A stretch of 64,000 bases of DNA from Amphibalanus amphitrite (lineage: Eukaryota; Arthropoda; Thecostraca; Balanomorpha; Balanidae), in contig NW_024881521.1 of the NCBI RefSeq assembly GCF_019059575.1, positions 979,297 to 1,043,296 of the forward strand. Direction: 5' to 3'. Below are positions 39,101-50,809 of this stretch, piece after piece. A model generated the notes under the pieces. It saw only the letters and a program-made list of their open reading frames with translations, did not search any database and was not told where the DNA came from. How positions within the stretch are numbered: the first letter of the stretch is position 1; every line of letters starts with the position of its first letter. The translations under genes and the position numbers were made by a program.

Positions 39101-40096
39101 TTTCTAAGCGTGATCGTTTTGGGGGAATTTCTCTTATATAGCTCGCTCTGTGTGGCTTATTTATAATTTTTATGCTGATTTCGATAATTCCTCGTGCCCA
39201 TCCTACCAGGCCTTTTGCCACTTACACTCATCAAGAAAGGAAAAAACTAGATTTTCATTGGGACTAGGTGTTTTGAGGGTGTAACATATTCAGCGTTCCC
39301 ATTTTTGGATACTTCCTTGTACTCGTCAACTATCGGTGATAAACAGACAGGTGCTTGACATGTCTCCACCCTCAGCGCGGACGGTGGATATAGGTATGGA
39401 AGACCTTGTTGAACATCGCTGAGCGTTGTGAATTACGTAATCCTGCAGAGGGGGGCGTGCCCGCTGCGAGATCGACGGGAATAAAAGCGCAGAAGACCGG
39501 GCGAAACATGCGACGGTCTTGCCGGAAAGGTCATCTGATGATTGTTGCGTTAACAATAATTTGCGGCGTTGGACGTGATGCTTGTTAATGAAAAGAGCCC
39601 CTGAAAGGCGTCGGTGAAATCGTTCCCAATTTTGGGTACGCCGTTCCCATAATAAGGAACGCTTGCAGCGCCAGTGTACGAGAGCGTTCCCAAATTTGGG
39701 CTCGCGGCCCGGATGATGGACTGCTTTAGAAATAGGGGAACGATTTGAAACTACGATGGGCCTTACAATATCAAACTCTTTCCCAACAATATTGAGACAA
39801 ATATCAGGCGGTTCACGATCGTTTTATATTTTTTGGACGTCATTTAACGGTTCTTTTTCTTGTTTTAAATAATGCCTACATGGCGTTCCCATATTTGGGT
39901 TTATCGTTCCCAAACATGGGAACGAAAATGCGTTCCCGAAAATGGGTACGCTTGACCATAGTTCCGCCTACTGACCCCGGTAGGTACTTACATCTTTTAA
40001 TTGAGGATATTTCTTCTTAGCCTCCTGTGATAAGTTCCTAAGATCTATTTGAACATTTTCAAGAAATTTCTTCTGGCTTTCGCTTCTTGCAGCCAT
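18122..40096 (-). CDS. MON2: MON2, Golgi/endosome trafficking scaffold
   Basis: A peripheral membrane protein related to BIG/GBF Arf-GEFs but lacking the Sec7 catalytic domain; it acts in endosome-to-Golgi traffic with Dopey and a P4-ATPase. Minus-strand coding exons are 40096-39992, 38153-38022, 37630-37448, 36926-36792, 35188-35087, 34743-34618, 34244-34047, 33695-33519, 33322-33247, 33086-32933, 32578-32387, 32113-31865, 30593-30304, 30013-29886, 29050-28766, 28514-28302, 27102-26927, 26681-26519, 26323-26179, 25850-25729, 24105-23974, 23647-23513, 23246-23118, 22846-22707, 22492-22330, 21999-21859, 21543-21412, 19888-19704, 19463-19279, 19047-18831, 18543-18461 and 18300-18122. They sum to 5,172 nt in phase, or 1,723 residues (human about 1,717). 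The N-terminus ([20 protein letters not shown]) starts the DCB region, followed by HUS and the Mon2 C-terminal domains. Exons 12, 13 and 15 carry Ala/Pro/Gly-rich inserts. The acceptor of exon 29 is weak but matches the family alignment; exon 18 has a weak GTTCGT donor. Confidence 0.95.
20145..21349. mobile_element. TTAA-flanked element with G-run hairpin ends, copy 1
   Basis: This 1.2-kb element lies in the MON2 intron between exons 27 and 28. TTAA sits at both edges (20141-20144 and 21350-21353). The ends are inverted: CCCGCG...CCTGG, then a G-run, GCTATTTTTTGC and a C-run on the left, mirrored on the right. The left end also contains a partial second copy of its own terminus. The interior is rich in AGGTCA hexamers and has no transposase. 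TTAA targets suggest piggyBac or Kolobok mobilisation; family assignment is inference. Confidence 0.72.
24262..25617 (+). mobile_element. Decayed Tc1/mariner-family transposon
   Basis: A 1,356-bp element in the MON2 intron between exons 20 and 21. It is bounded by TA duplications and perfect inverted ends, CAGGGTGTCCCATAAGTTC and its complement. Length and ends fit mariner. Near the right end the plus strand encodes a piece resembling a mariner transposase C-terminus ([15 protein letters not shown]..., about 25,400-25,536). The rest of the reading frame is not open in one frame, so the copy is dead. It lies antisense to MON2. Confidence 0.75.
27335..28190. mobile_element. TTAA-flanked element with G-run hairpin ends, copy 2
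   Basis: This 856-bp element lies in the MON2 intron between exons 16 and 17, flanked by TTAA at 27331-27334 and 28191-28194. Inverted ends read CACGCGCAGTGGAAGG followed by a G-run, then GCGGAT/ATCCGC and a C-run. The left end repeats part of its terminus, as in the copy at 20.1-21.3 kb. The terminal sequence differs, so this is a related but distinct subfamily. It contains GGTCA-type repeats and a GCCGCCGC-rich patch near 27,960-27,990. No transposase is visible. Confidence 0.72.
29250..29738. mobile_element. Short TIR element (AGGGACCC ends)
   Basis: A 489-bp segment in the MON2 intron between exons 14 and 15, bounded by perfect 17-bp inverted ends AGGGACCCTCCCACCTT. The interior is noncoding, and a second GGGGTCCC motif lies near 29,300. 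I see no matching flanking duplication, so the exact edges are provisional. Confidence 0.65.
30626..31626 (-). mobile_element. Mariner-family element with very long inverted ends
   Basis: A 1,001-bp element in the MON2 intron between exons 12 and 13. TA duplications flank ends reading CAGGGTGGACCAAAAAGGAT. The minus strand carries a DDE transposase core piece, [11 protein letters not shown]...[16 protein letters not shown] (30,897-31,100), typical of DD34D mariner-like enzymes. Inverted similarity extends about 300 bp inward on each side and includes the 3' end of the transposase region on both arms. The copy has been internally rearranged and is not functional. Confidence 0.82.
36600..36800 (-). 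repeat. Tandem copies of the MON2 exon 4 3' edge and donor
   Basis: The last ~35 bp of MON2 exon 4 plus its GTGAGT donor recur twice downstream in intron 4. One copy has the donor edge at 36,689 (GTGAGT kept) and another at 36,620 (donor changed to GCGAGT). GAGGACTCAGCGA-like spacer motifs fill the intervals. The reading that ends at 36,792 is the family-supported one. Confidence 0.75.
37053..37294. mobile_element. Small MITE-like inverted repeat
   Basis: A segment of about 240 bp in the MON2 intron between exons 3 and 4. Its left end is GGTACAGGTCTCGCGGG and its right end is the near reverse complement. Similarity extends about 40 bp inward, through AGCGGTAGGTTTTGCAC. It is noncoding. The exact edges and target duplication are not resolved. 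Confidence 0.6.
38455..39973. mobile_element. TIR element packed with GTTCCC palindromes
   Basis: A 1.5-kb element in MON2 intron 1, ending 19 bp before the exon 1 donor. Inverted ends read CAGTAGGCGGAACTATGGTCA, flanked by ACCC on both sides (38,451-38,454 and 39,974-39,977). The subterminal regions hold repeated near-palindromes of the form CGTTCCCAnnnnTGGGAACG: about three next to each other at 38,490-38,565, and more at 39,290, 39,625-39,700 and 39,880-39,955. I recognise no transposase. The family is unknown to me. Confidence 0.7.
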
Positions 40097-43000
40097 TATA
40101 ATCAACACATTTAATTAATATTTCAGAGCTGAAAAGCAGTGTAAGTAGGCAAGTAGGCAGATAATAACGACAATTAGAAAAATGAGGGTACAGGCCAAGG
40201 CTATATAAACCAGGTAGAACGCTCCGGGAAAAAAGTTGGAAACAATAAATTAGTTGCGGCATTCCCTGATGACGCGAATGTGGGTCAGCGGCCGGCGGCC
40301 GGCCGCCGCTAACACTGTATGAGGAGGGATGCGCGGAACTTTTGCTTGTTGGTGATTGCACTAGGCAGTTAAATGGTAATGTTAGGATATGTTTCGAAAG
40401 TAAATTGAACGACGCTTAGAACGCCGTCAATGAATTTGCGATACGACGACTATTTGTTTAGTTAGAGCCGGCGAACTTTTACCTTCCGACCGCGCGCGGA
40501 GGCGATACGGTGCCACACTGGCGGTTTTTACGATAGCTCAAAATTGTTTTGAGATACAGAGATGAAATTTGACATGTTCTATCTTTTGATCAAGCTGGAT
40601 CTTATGGTACAAGTCGCATATTTAAGGTAGGTCAGGTTGTTGACCTATGTTGTCGCTCGTGAGCCTCTGCACAGTCCAAAAACAACGCAATTTCTGAACA
40701 CTCAGTGCCAAGAAATCCTTCACAGAAAGATGACACTTGGCAGAAAGAAGAGTTGTCGGTTTCTTACCGTTCGTATGTGTCGTGTTTTCACAAGAGTTTA
40801 GTAAGGTCAGGTCCGTCACGTGTGACGTGACCTCCCCTCATAACTCAATAGGTTTACTATCATAGAAGCGTTTATCAATCGCCGGAAATCTTAGCCAATC
40901 CCACTGGACACTGGATCCATACCCACATGGGGCCCTCCTGACTGGCCACTCTCTCTGAAATCCACAATAACATTGGGCTGCGGCCACGGTTATGTATTAA
41001 TGCTTTTCACTAACAGAAATACAACTTCAACCAGCACAGTGCACGCCGCCACAACAGTCCGACCCACGTCCCTGATATCGACTAGCTCCCGGCCGGATGC
41101 ACATACGCGGAGCCAATCAGTCCGAATGTGACCTGCAGCTTACAATTGCTGTGTCGCATGGCGCATGGCACAGGACGATTCCTAGCAGCTGTCGGCTGGA
41201 GTGAGAAACAGCACGTTGCGACACACCGCGCCGGCGACAGAGCTCAGCAGGGCTGGTTGGAGGCTGGAGCCGGAGGTAAGGGCGGACACAGGCACAGACA
41301 TTGCAGGACAAATAACAGGATGTCAGTTAGGGATATAATTCAAGACGAATGATTCAAGACGGACTGAAATAATAACATTTTGCTCACTTGGATACCAACT
41401 TCAAACTTGACGTTTATGTATAGCACCATGGAAACGATGGGCACACAGGAAAGAAACAAAAGATGAGGGTTTTTTAACTCGAGGAAGTAAAATAGCCCGA
41501 AGTGCAGACAAGCACATACTTTTGGTAATAGCTATCAGCTGTCCTACTCCTCTTCTCCCTTCATCAACTACTGGACACATTTGAAGCATCATATATAGCA
41601 CCAATGTCCATAACCAAAGCTTGCAAGTAGTTTTAACTTCTATGAAGCCAAGGGAAATGTGCCTACATCATGCATGTAAACTCAAAATTACACATGCATG
41701 ACAAAGGAAGCTTATGTAAAGAGAATAGTTGACAAAAGCATCTCATGGTTAAAATTATTCAAAACTGCACACAGGGCAAACATAAAAAGCAGCAAGTGTA
41801 CTGAATACTGATCTGTTATGCTAAGAAATAATCCAAAACAAAATACAATCTTTTCATGTTTCAACTGGTTGTTCTTCTATGCCCCTTCATCCATATCTTG
41901 ATTACAGATGGGCTGTTACTGTAGGCTGATGAAGTGACACTTGATTGCCTTTGTGCGAGTTTCAGTTGCAGCCTCCTTGGTACTGCACTGGAAAGCAGAT
42001 TGAATTGAATGCCTCTGAAAGATAGGAATACAGGCAGGGTTAGCTGTAGTAGTGTCAATGATAATAGACATGACATTTTTGTCCTTTGACATACATTTGT
42101 TGAAGTACAAAAAGGTACAAAATAAATTGGTTTGTTTCAAGACACGCGCACTGCACAAAGCCGCACAGACATTACACAGGCATATGAAATTGGTACACAT
42201 AAAATTTGATGATTAAAAGGGTCAAAACTTGCAATAATAATTGAAGTAAAAGTTACAATCACAATCATTTGATTTAAAATGACTTGACATAAGTCACAAG
42301 ACGCAACGCTCCTATTCTTTTATGCTTTCATTATCCTCCACATATCAACCAACTTGATACCAGTCTGTGCAATAGTGTGTACATAACCCCATGTTGCCAT
42401 TTTATTAGAGCAAGTGGGGTTACAACAACAATGCTAATGTCAAACCCACATCTGCAACCCGTACTGCAGTTTCAATCACCTTACAAGCACACCTTCTTGT
42501 TCTGGCAGTTTGAAAGGCAGAATGGTCATTACTACTTTCCCCTCATATTCAACACATATTCCCTTTATACAGATACAGTTTAGACTTGGTTATGGCAAGC
42601 ATTTTCGAGAAAAGATATGATAAAAGTCCAAGACAAAGGTCGAGAGAAACAACACCAACATAAAACACCGACTATGTAGCACTAATGCTGTCAAATTCAT
42701 AAAAATATATACATGAGTCGATCAGAAATTCACTGTAGATTTCGAAAATGGTGTCAAATGCCACTCAAACACCCCCATTCGCATGTAGGAAGCAATAAAA
42801 CACTGACCTTCAATTCCGCGTGCCATTCTCCATAGGCCACTGTGTATTAAATAACGCGTTCACTGATAGCAAAAAAATGAGACCCACATATGACGCGTTT
42901 GCTACCAGCCAATCAGCGCTCGAGTTACCGAGCGCTGATTGGTGGAGAGGGCCGTCGTCAGCAGCTAATTACACGTTGTTTTCCTTGAACATGTGCGTGA

Positions 43001-43189
43001 GCGCTGATGCTGCTCACGGGCTGTTGCCATTTTTCGTAATGCTGAAGGCACGGGAGCGAACATGTAACGGAAGTTGGCACAGATTCAGCACAGATTCAGC
43101 ACAGCACAGATTCGGTAGGGGGAAAAAAGGCCCCGGTAGAGGGAAACCTTTATGACCCGTTTTCCCCTAGAAATGACGTCACAAAGAGG

Positions 43190-46100
43190 TAAAAATGGGT
43201 ATCAATCGAAAGCTCTCGTTTACCCAGACACAGTCCCGCAGGAAAATTCCGCTTTTTTCCCATAGGAAAGTTTTTACGGGAAAATCAAAATTTTGGGTCA
43301 ATGGGGGGTCCCCCCCGATTTCGTTCAAAATCGGCACACAGGTGCCCCACCACCAGCCGAGAAACTTTCCCCAAAACGGTCCCCGTTGCATTGACGTTTA
43401 AGGCCCTTAAAGCCCCGTAAACTCGTAAAAAATCCGTAAATTCGCCCTTGTACGGCCAAAAACGGGGCGCTATGGTGAAAATGGGTATCAATCGAAAGCT
43501 CTCGTTTACCCAGACACAGTCCTGCAGGAAAATTCCACTTTTTCCCCATAGGAAAGTTTTTACGGGAAAATCAAAATTTTGGGTCAATGGGGGGTCCCCC
43601 CCGATTTCGTTCAAAATCGGCACACAGGTGCCCCACCACCAGCCGAGAAACTTTCCCCAAAACGGTCCCCGTTGCATTGACGTTTAAGGCCCGTAAAGCC
43701 CCCTAGACTCGTAAAATATCCGTAAAATCGCCTTTGTACGGACAAAAAAGTGGTGCTATGGTAAAAATGGGTATCAATCGAAAGCTCTCGTTTACCCAGA
43801 CACAGTCCTGCAGGAAAATTCCACTTTTTTCCCATAGGAAAGTTTTTACGGGAAAATCAAAATTTTGGGTCAATGGGGGGTCCCCCCCGATTTCGTTCAA
43901 AATCGGCACACAGGTGCCCCACCACCAGCCGAGAAACTTTCCCCAAAACGGTCCCCGTTGCATTGACGTTTAAGGCCCTTAAAGCCCCGTAAACTCGTAA
44001 AAAATCCGTAAATTCGCCCTTGTACGGCCAAAAACGGGGCGCTATGGTGAAAATGGGTATAAATCGAAAGCTCTCGTTTACCCAGACACAGTCCTGCAGG
44101 AAAATTCCACTTTTTCCCCATAGGAAAGTTTTTACGGGAAAATCAAAATTTTGGGTCAATGGGGGGTCCCCCCCCGATTTCGTTCAAAATCGGCACACAG
44201 GTGCCCCACCACCAGCCGAGAAACTTTCCCCAAAACGGTCCCCGTTGCATTGACGTTTAAGGCCCGTAAAGCCCCCTAGACTCGTAAAATATCCGTAAAA
44301 TCGCCTTTGTACGGACAAAAAAGTGGTGCTATGGTAAAAATGGGTATCAATCGAAAGCTCTCGTTTACCCAGACACAGTCCTGCAGGAAAATTCCACTTT
44401 TTTCCCATAGGAAAGTTTTTACAGGAAAATCAAAATTTTGGGTCAATGGGGGGTCCCCCCGATTTCGTTCAAAATCGGCACACAGGTGCCCCACCACCAG
44501 CCGAGAAACTTTCCCCAAAACGGTCCCCGTTGCATTGACGTTTAAGGCCCTTAAAGCCCCGTAAACTCGTAAAAAATCCGTAAATTCGCCCTTGTACGGC
44601 CAAAAACGGGGCGCTATGGTTAAAATGGGTATCAATCGAAAGCTCTCGTTTACCCAGACACAGTCCTGCAGGAAAATTCCACTTTTTCCCCATAGGAAAG
44701 TTTTTACGGGAAAATCAAAATTTTGGGTCAATGGGGGGTCCCCCCGATTTCGTTCAAAATCGGCACACAGGTGCCCCACCACCAGCCGAGAAACTTTCCC
44801 CAAAACGGTCCCCGTTGCATTGACGTTTAAGGCCCGTAAAGCCCCCTAGACTCGTAAAATATCCGTAAAATCGCCTTTGTACGGACAAAAAAGTGGTGCT
44901 ATGGTAAAAATGGGTATCAATCGAAAGCTCTCGTTTACCCAGACACAGTCCTGCAGGAAAATTCCACTTTTTTCCCATAGGAAAGTTTTTACGGGAAAAT
45001 CAAAATTTTGGGTCAATGGGGGGTCCCCCCCGATTTCGTTCAAAATCGGCACACAGGTGCCCCACCACCAGCCGAGAAACTTTCCCTAAAACGGTCCCCG
45101 TTGCATTGACGTTTAAGGCCCTTAAAGCCCCGTAAACTCGTAAAAAATCCGTAAATTCGCCCTTGTACGGCCAAAAACGGGGCGCTATGGTGAAAATGGG
45201 TATCAATCGAAAGCTCTCGTTTACCCAGACACAGTCCTGCAGGAAAATTCCACTTTTTCCCCATAGGAAAGTTTTTAAGGGAAAATCAAAATTTTGGGTC
45301 AATGGGGGGGTCCCCCCCGATTTCGTTCAAAATCGGCACACAGGTGTCCCACCACCAGCCGAGAAACTTTCCCCAAAACGGTCCCCGTTGCATTGACGTT
45401 TAAGGCCCGTAAAGCCCCCTAGACTCGTAAAATATCCGTAAAATCGCCTTTGTACGGACAAAAAAGTGGTGCTATGGTAAAAATGGGTATCAATCGAAAG
45501 CTCTCGTTTACCCAGACACAGTCCTGCAGGAAAATTCCACTTTTTTCCCATAGGAAAGTTTTTACGGGAAAATCAAAATTTTGGGTCAATGGGGGGTCCC
45601 CCCCGATTTCGTTCAAAATCGGCACACAGGTGCCCCACCACCAGCCGAGAAACTTTCCCCAAAACGGTCCCCGTTGCATTGACGTTTAAGGCCCTTAAAG
45701 CCCCGTAAACTCGTAAAAAATCCGTAAATTCGCCCTTGTACGGCCAAAAACGGGGCGCTATGGTTAAAATGGGTATCAATCGAAAGCTCTCGTTTACCCA
45801 GACACAGTCCTGCAGGAAAATTCCACTTTTTCCCCATAGGAAAGTTTTTACGGGAAAATCAAAATTTTGGGTCAATGGGGGGTCCCCCCCGATTTCGTTC
45901 AAAATCGGCACACAGGTGCCCCACCACCAGCCGAGAAACTTTCCCCAAAACGGTCCCCGTTGCATTGACGTTTAAGGCCCTTAAAGCCCCGTAAACTCGT
46001 AAAAAATCCGTAAATTCGCCCTTGTACGGCCAAAAACGGGGCGCTATGGTTAAAATGGGTATCAATCGAAAGCTCTCGTTTACCCAGACACAGTCCTGCA

Positions 46101-47851
46101 GGAAAATTCCACTTTTTCCCCATAGGAAAGTTTTTTACGGGAAAATCAAAATTTTGGGTCAATGGGGGGTCCCCCCCGATTTCGTTCAAAATCGGCACAC
46201 AGGTGCCCCACCACCAGCCGAGAAACTTTCCCCAAAACGGTCCCCGTTGCATTGACGTTTAAGGCCCGTAAAGCCCCCTAGACTCGTAAAATATCCGTAA
46301 AATCGCCTTTGTACGGACAAAAAAGTGGTGCTATGGTAAAAATGGGTATCAATCGAAAGCTCTCGTTTACCCAGACACAGTCCTGCAGGAAAATTCCACT
46401 TTTTCCCATAGGAAAGTTTTTACGGGAAAATCAAAATTTTGGGTCAATGGGGGGTCCCCCCCGATTTCGTTCAAAATCGGCACACAGGTGCCCCACCACC
46501 AGCCGAGAAACTTTCCCCAAAACGGTCCCCGTTGCATTGACGTTTAAGGCCCTTAAAGCCCCGTAAACTCGTAAAAAATCCGTAAATTCGCCCTTGTACG
46601 GCCAAAAACGGGGCGCTATGGTGAAAATGGGTATCAATCGAAAGCTCTCGTTTACCCAGACACAGTCCTGCAGGAAAATTCCACTTTTTCCCCATAGGAA
46701 AGTTTTTACGGGAAAATCAAAATTTTGGGTCAATGGGGGTCCCCCCCGATTTCGTTCAAAATCGGCACACAGGTGCCCCACCACCAGCCGAGAAACTTTC
46801 CCCAAAACGGTCCCCGTTGCATTGACGTTTAAGGCCCGTAAAGCCCCCTAGACTCGTAAAATATCCGTAAAATCGCCTTTGTACGGACAAAAAAGTGGTG
46901 CTATGGTAAAAATGGGTATCAATCGAAAGCTCTCGTTTACCCAGACACAGTCCCTTAGGAAAATTCCACTTTTTTCCCATAGGAAAGTTTTTACGGGAAA
47001 ATCAAAATTTTGGGTCAATGGGGGGTCCCCCCCGATTTCGTTCAAAATCGGCACACAGGTGCCCCACCACCAGCCGAGAAACTTTCCCCAAAACGGTCCC
47101 CGTTGCATTGACGTTTAAGGCCCTTAAAGCCCCGTAAACTCGTAAAAAATCCGTAAATTCGCCCTTGTACGGCCAAAAACGGGGCGCTAGGGTAAAAATG
47201 GGTATCAATCGAAAGCTCTTGTTTACCCAGACACAGTCTTGCAGGAAAATTCCACTTTTTCCCCATAGGAAAGTTTTTACGGGAAAATCAAAATTTCGGG
47301 TCAATGGGGGGTCCCCCCCGATTTCGTTCAAAATCGGCACACAGGTGCCCCACCACCAGCCGAGAAATTTTCCCCAAAACGGTCCCCGTTGCATTGACGT
47401 TTAAGGCCCTTAAAGCCCCGTAAACTCGTAAAAAATCCGTAAATTCGCCCTTGTACGGCCAAAAACGGGGCGCTAGGGTAAAAATGGGTATCAATCGAAA
47501 GCTCTCGTTTACCCAGACACAGTCCTGCAGGAAAATTCCACTTTTTCCCCATAGGAAAGTTTTTAAGGGAAAATCAAAATTTCGGGTCAATGGGGGGTCC
47601 CCCCCGATTTCGTTTTAAATCGGCACACAGGTGCCCCACCACCAGCCGAGAAACTTTCCCCAAAACGGTCCCCGTTGCATTGACGTTTAAGGCCCGTAAA
47701 GCCCCCTAGACTCGTAAAATATCCGTAAAATCGCCTTTGTACGGACAAAAAAGTGGTGCTATGGTAAAAATGGGTATCAATCGAAAGCTCTCGTTTACCC
47801 AGACACAGTCCTGCAGGAAAATTTCACTTTTTCCCCATAGGAAAGTTTTTA
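43190..47851 (+). repeat. 286-bp satellite array, left half
   Basis: About 16 head-to-tail units starting from ATGGGTATCAATCGAAAGC at 43,195. Two unit types differ in one block: type A has CCCCGTAAACTCG and GGCCAAAAACGGGGCG, type B has CCCCCTAGACTCG and GGACAAAAAAGTGGTG. Order from the left is A B A B A B A B A A B A B A A B. Units are otherwise almost identical, with length variation mainly in the G/C-run at GGGGGGTCCCCCC. Open frames run across units on both strands but shift at each 286-bp step, so I regard the array as noncoding. Confidence 0.95.
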
Positions 47852-47859
47852 CGGGAAAA
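47852..47859. other. Centre of the large inverted repeat
   Basis: Array orientation flips here. An 8-nt spacer (CGGGAAAA) separates perfect inverted arms reading GGAAAGTTTTTA and its complement. The palindrome continues outward through near-identical satellite units. A single-strand fold would give a very long hairpin. Confidence 0.85.
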
Positions 47860-50809
47860 TAAAAACTTTCCTATGGGGAAAAAGTGGAATTTTCCTGCAG
47901 GACTGTGTCTGGGTAAACGAGAGCTTTCGATTGATACCCATTTTTACCCTAGCGCCCCGTTTTTGGCCGTACAAGGGCGAATTTACGGATTTTTTACGAG
48001 TTTACGGGGCTTTAAGGGCCTTAAACGTCAATGCAACGGGGACCGTTTTGGGGAAAGTTTCTCGGCTGGTGGTGGGGCACCTGTGTGCCGATTTTGAACG
48101 AAATCGGGGGGACCCCCCATTGACCCAAAATTTTGATTTTCCCGTAAAAACTTTCCTATGGGAAAAAAGTGGAATTTTCCTGCAGGACTGTGTCTGGGTA
48201 AACGAGAGCTTTCGATTGATACCCATTTTTACCATAGCACCACTTTTTTGTCCGTACAAAGGCGATTTTACGGATATTTTACGAGTCTAGGGGGGCTTTA
48301 CGGGCCTTAAACGTCAATGCAACGGGGACCGTTTTGGGGAAAGTTTCTCGGCTGGTGGTGGGGCACCTGTGTGCTGATTTTGAACGAAATCGGGGGGACC
48401 CCCCATTGACCCGAAATTTTGATTTTCCCGTAAAAACTTTCCTATGGGGAAAAAGTGGAATTTTCCTGCAGGACTGTGTCTGGGTAAACGAGAGCTTTCG
48501 ATTGATACCCATTTTTACCCTAGCGCCCCGTTTTTGGCCGTACAAGGGCGAATTTACGGATTTTTTACGAGTTTACGGGGCTTTAAGGGCCTTAAACGTC
48601 AATGCAACGGGGACCGTTTTGGGGAAAGTTTCTCGGCTGGTGGTGGGGCACCTGTGTGCCGATTTTGAACGAAATCGGGGGGGACCCCCCATTGACCCAA
48701 AATTTTGATTTTCCCGTAAAAACTTTCCTATGGGAAAAAAAGTGGAATTTTCCTGCAGGACTGTGTCTGGGTAAACGAGAGCTTTCGATTGATACCCATT
48801 TTTACCATAGCACCACTTTTTTGTCCGTACAAAGGCGATTTTACGGATATTTTACGAGTCTAGGGGGCTTTACGGGCCTTAAACGTCAATGCAACGGGGA
48901 CTGTTTTGGGGAAAGTTTCTCGGCTGGTGGTGGGGCACCTGTGTGCCGATTTTGAACGAAATCGGGGGGGACCCCCCATTGACCCGAAATTTTGATTTTC
49001 CCGTAAAAAACTTTCCTATGGGGAAAAAGTGGAATTTTCCTGCAGGACTGTGTCTGGGTAAACGAGAGCTTTCGATTGATACCCATTTTTACCCTAGCGC
49101 CCCGTTTTTGGCCGTACAAGGGCGAATTTACGGATTTTTTACGAGTTTACGGGGCTTTAAGGGCCTTAAACGTCAATGCAACGGGGACCGTTTTGGGGAA
49201 AGTTTCTCGGCTGGTGGTGGGGCACCTGTGTGCCGATTTTGAACGAAATCGGGGGGACCCCCCATTGACCCAAAATTTTGATTTTCCCGTAAAAACTTTC
49301 CTATGGGGAAAAAGTGGAATTTTCCTGCAGGACTGTGTCTGGGTAAACGAGAGCTTTCGATTGATACCCATTTTTACCATAGCACCACTTTTTTGTCCGT
49401 ACAAAGGCGATTTTACGGATATTTTACGAGTCTAGGGGGCTTTACGGGCCTTAAACGTCAATGCAACGGGGACCGTTTTGGGGAAAGTTTCTCGGCTGGT
49501 GGTGGGGCACCTGTGTGCCGATTTTGAACGAAATCGGGGGGGACCCCCCATTGACCCGAAATTTTGATTTTCCCGTAAAAACTTTCCTATGGGGAAAAAG
49601 TGGAATTTTCCTGCAGGACTGTGTCTGGGTAAACGAGAGCTTTCGATTGATACCCATTTTTACCCTAGCGCCCCGTTTTTGGCCGTACAAGGGCGAATTT
49701 ACGGATTTTTTACGAGTTTACGGGGCTTTAAGGGCCTTAAACGTCAATGCAACGGGGACCGTTTTGGGGAAAGTTTCTCGGCTGGTGGTGGGGCACCTGT
49801 GTGCCGATTTTGAACGAAATCGGGGGGGACCCTACATTGACCCGAAATTTTGATTTTCCCGTAAAAACTTTCCTATGGGGAAAAAGTGGAATTTTCCTGC
49901 AGGACTGTGTCTGGGTAAACGAGAGCTTTCGATTGATACCCATTTTTACTTTAGCGCCCCGTTTTTGGCCGTACAAGGGCGAATTTACGGATTTTTTACG
50001 AGTTTACGGGGCTTTAAGGGCCTTAAACGTCAATGCAACGGGGACCGTTTTGGGGAAAGTTTCTCGGCTGGTGGTGGGGCACCTGTGTGCCGATTTTGAA
50101 CGAAATCGGGGGAGACCCCCCATTGACCCGAAATTTTGATTTTCCCGTAAAAACTTTCCTATGGGGAAAAAGTGGAATTTTCCTGCAGGACTGTGTCTGG
50201 GTAAACGAGAGCTTTCGATTGATACCCATTTTTACCCTAGCGCCCCGTTTTTGGCCGTACAAGGGCGAATTTACGGATTTTTTACGAGTTTACGGGGCTT
50301 TAAGGGCCTTAAACGTCAATGCAACGGGGACCGTTTTGGGGAAAGTTTCTCGGCTGGTGGTGGGGCACCTGTGTGCCGATTTTGAACGAAATCGGGGGGG
50401 ACCCCCCATTGACCCGAAATTTTGATTTTCCCGTAAAAACTTTCCTATGGGGAAAAAGTGGAATTTTCCTGCAGGACTGTGTCTGGGTAAACGAGAGCTT
50501 TCGATTGATACCCATTTTTACTTTAGCGCCCCGTTTTTGGCCGTACAAGGGCGAATTTACGGATTTTTTACGAGTTTACGGGGCTTTAAGGGCCTTAAAC
50601 GTCAATGCAACGGGGACCGTTTTGGGGAAAGTTTCTCGGCTGGTGGTGGGGCACCTGTGTGCCGATTTTGAACGAAATCGGGGGGGACCCCCCATTGACC
50701 CAAAATTTTGATTTTCCCGTAAAAACTTTCCTATGGGGAAAAAGTGGAATTTTCCTGCAGGACTGTGTCTGGGTAAACGAGAGCTTTCGATTGATACCCA
50801 TTTTTACCT
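47860..50809 (-). repeat. 286-bp satellite array, right half (inverted)
   Basis: About ten units on the minus strand. From the centre outward the order is A B A B A B A A A A, so this is not a mirror of the left half. The outer four A units alternate two sub-variants (CTAGGG versus CTAAAG beside the AATGGG motif when read on the minus strand). The CTAGGG variant is shared with only the two A units of the left half nearest the centre. Confidence 0.93.

Noticed and set aside
41117-41311. Possible gene in the arms of the foldback element
   Set aside because: The short frame is altered by an indel between the two arms and resembles nothing I know.
43310-43340. CENP-B-box-like TTCGTTCAAAATCGG in the satellite unit
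   Set aside because: Spacing and core differ from the TTCGnnnnAnnCGGG consensus, so a centromeric claim cannot rest on it.
43195-50801. Many overlapping 70-130 residue open frames on both strands of the satellite
   Set aside because: They repeat with the 286-bp unit, which is not a multiple of three, and occur in several frames at once. They reflect low stop-codon density, not a protein.
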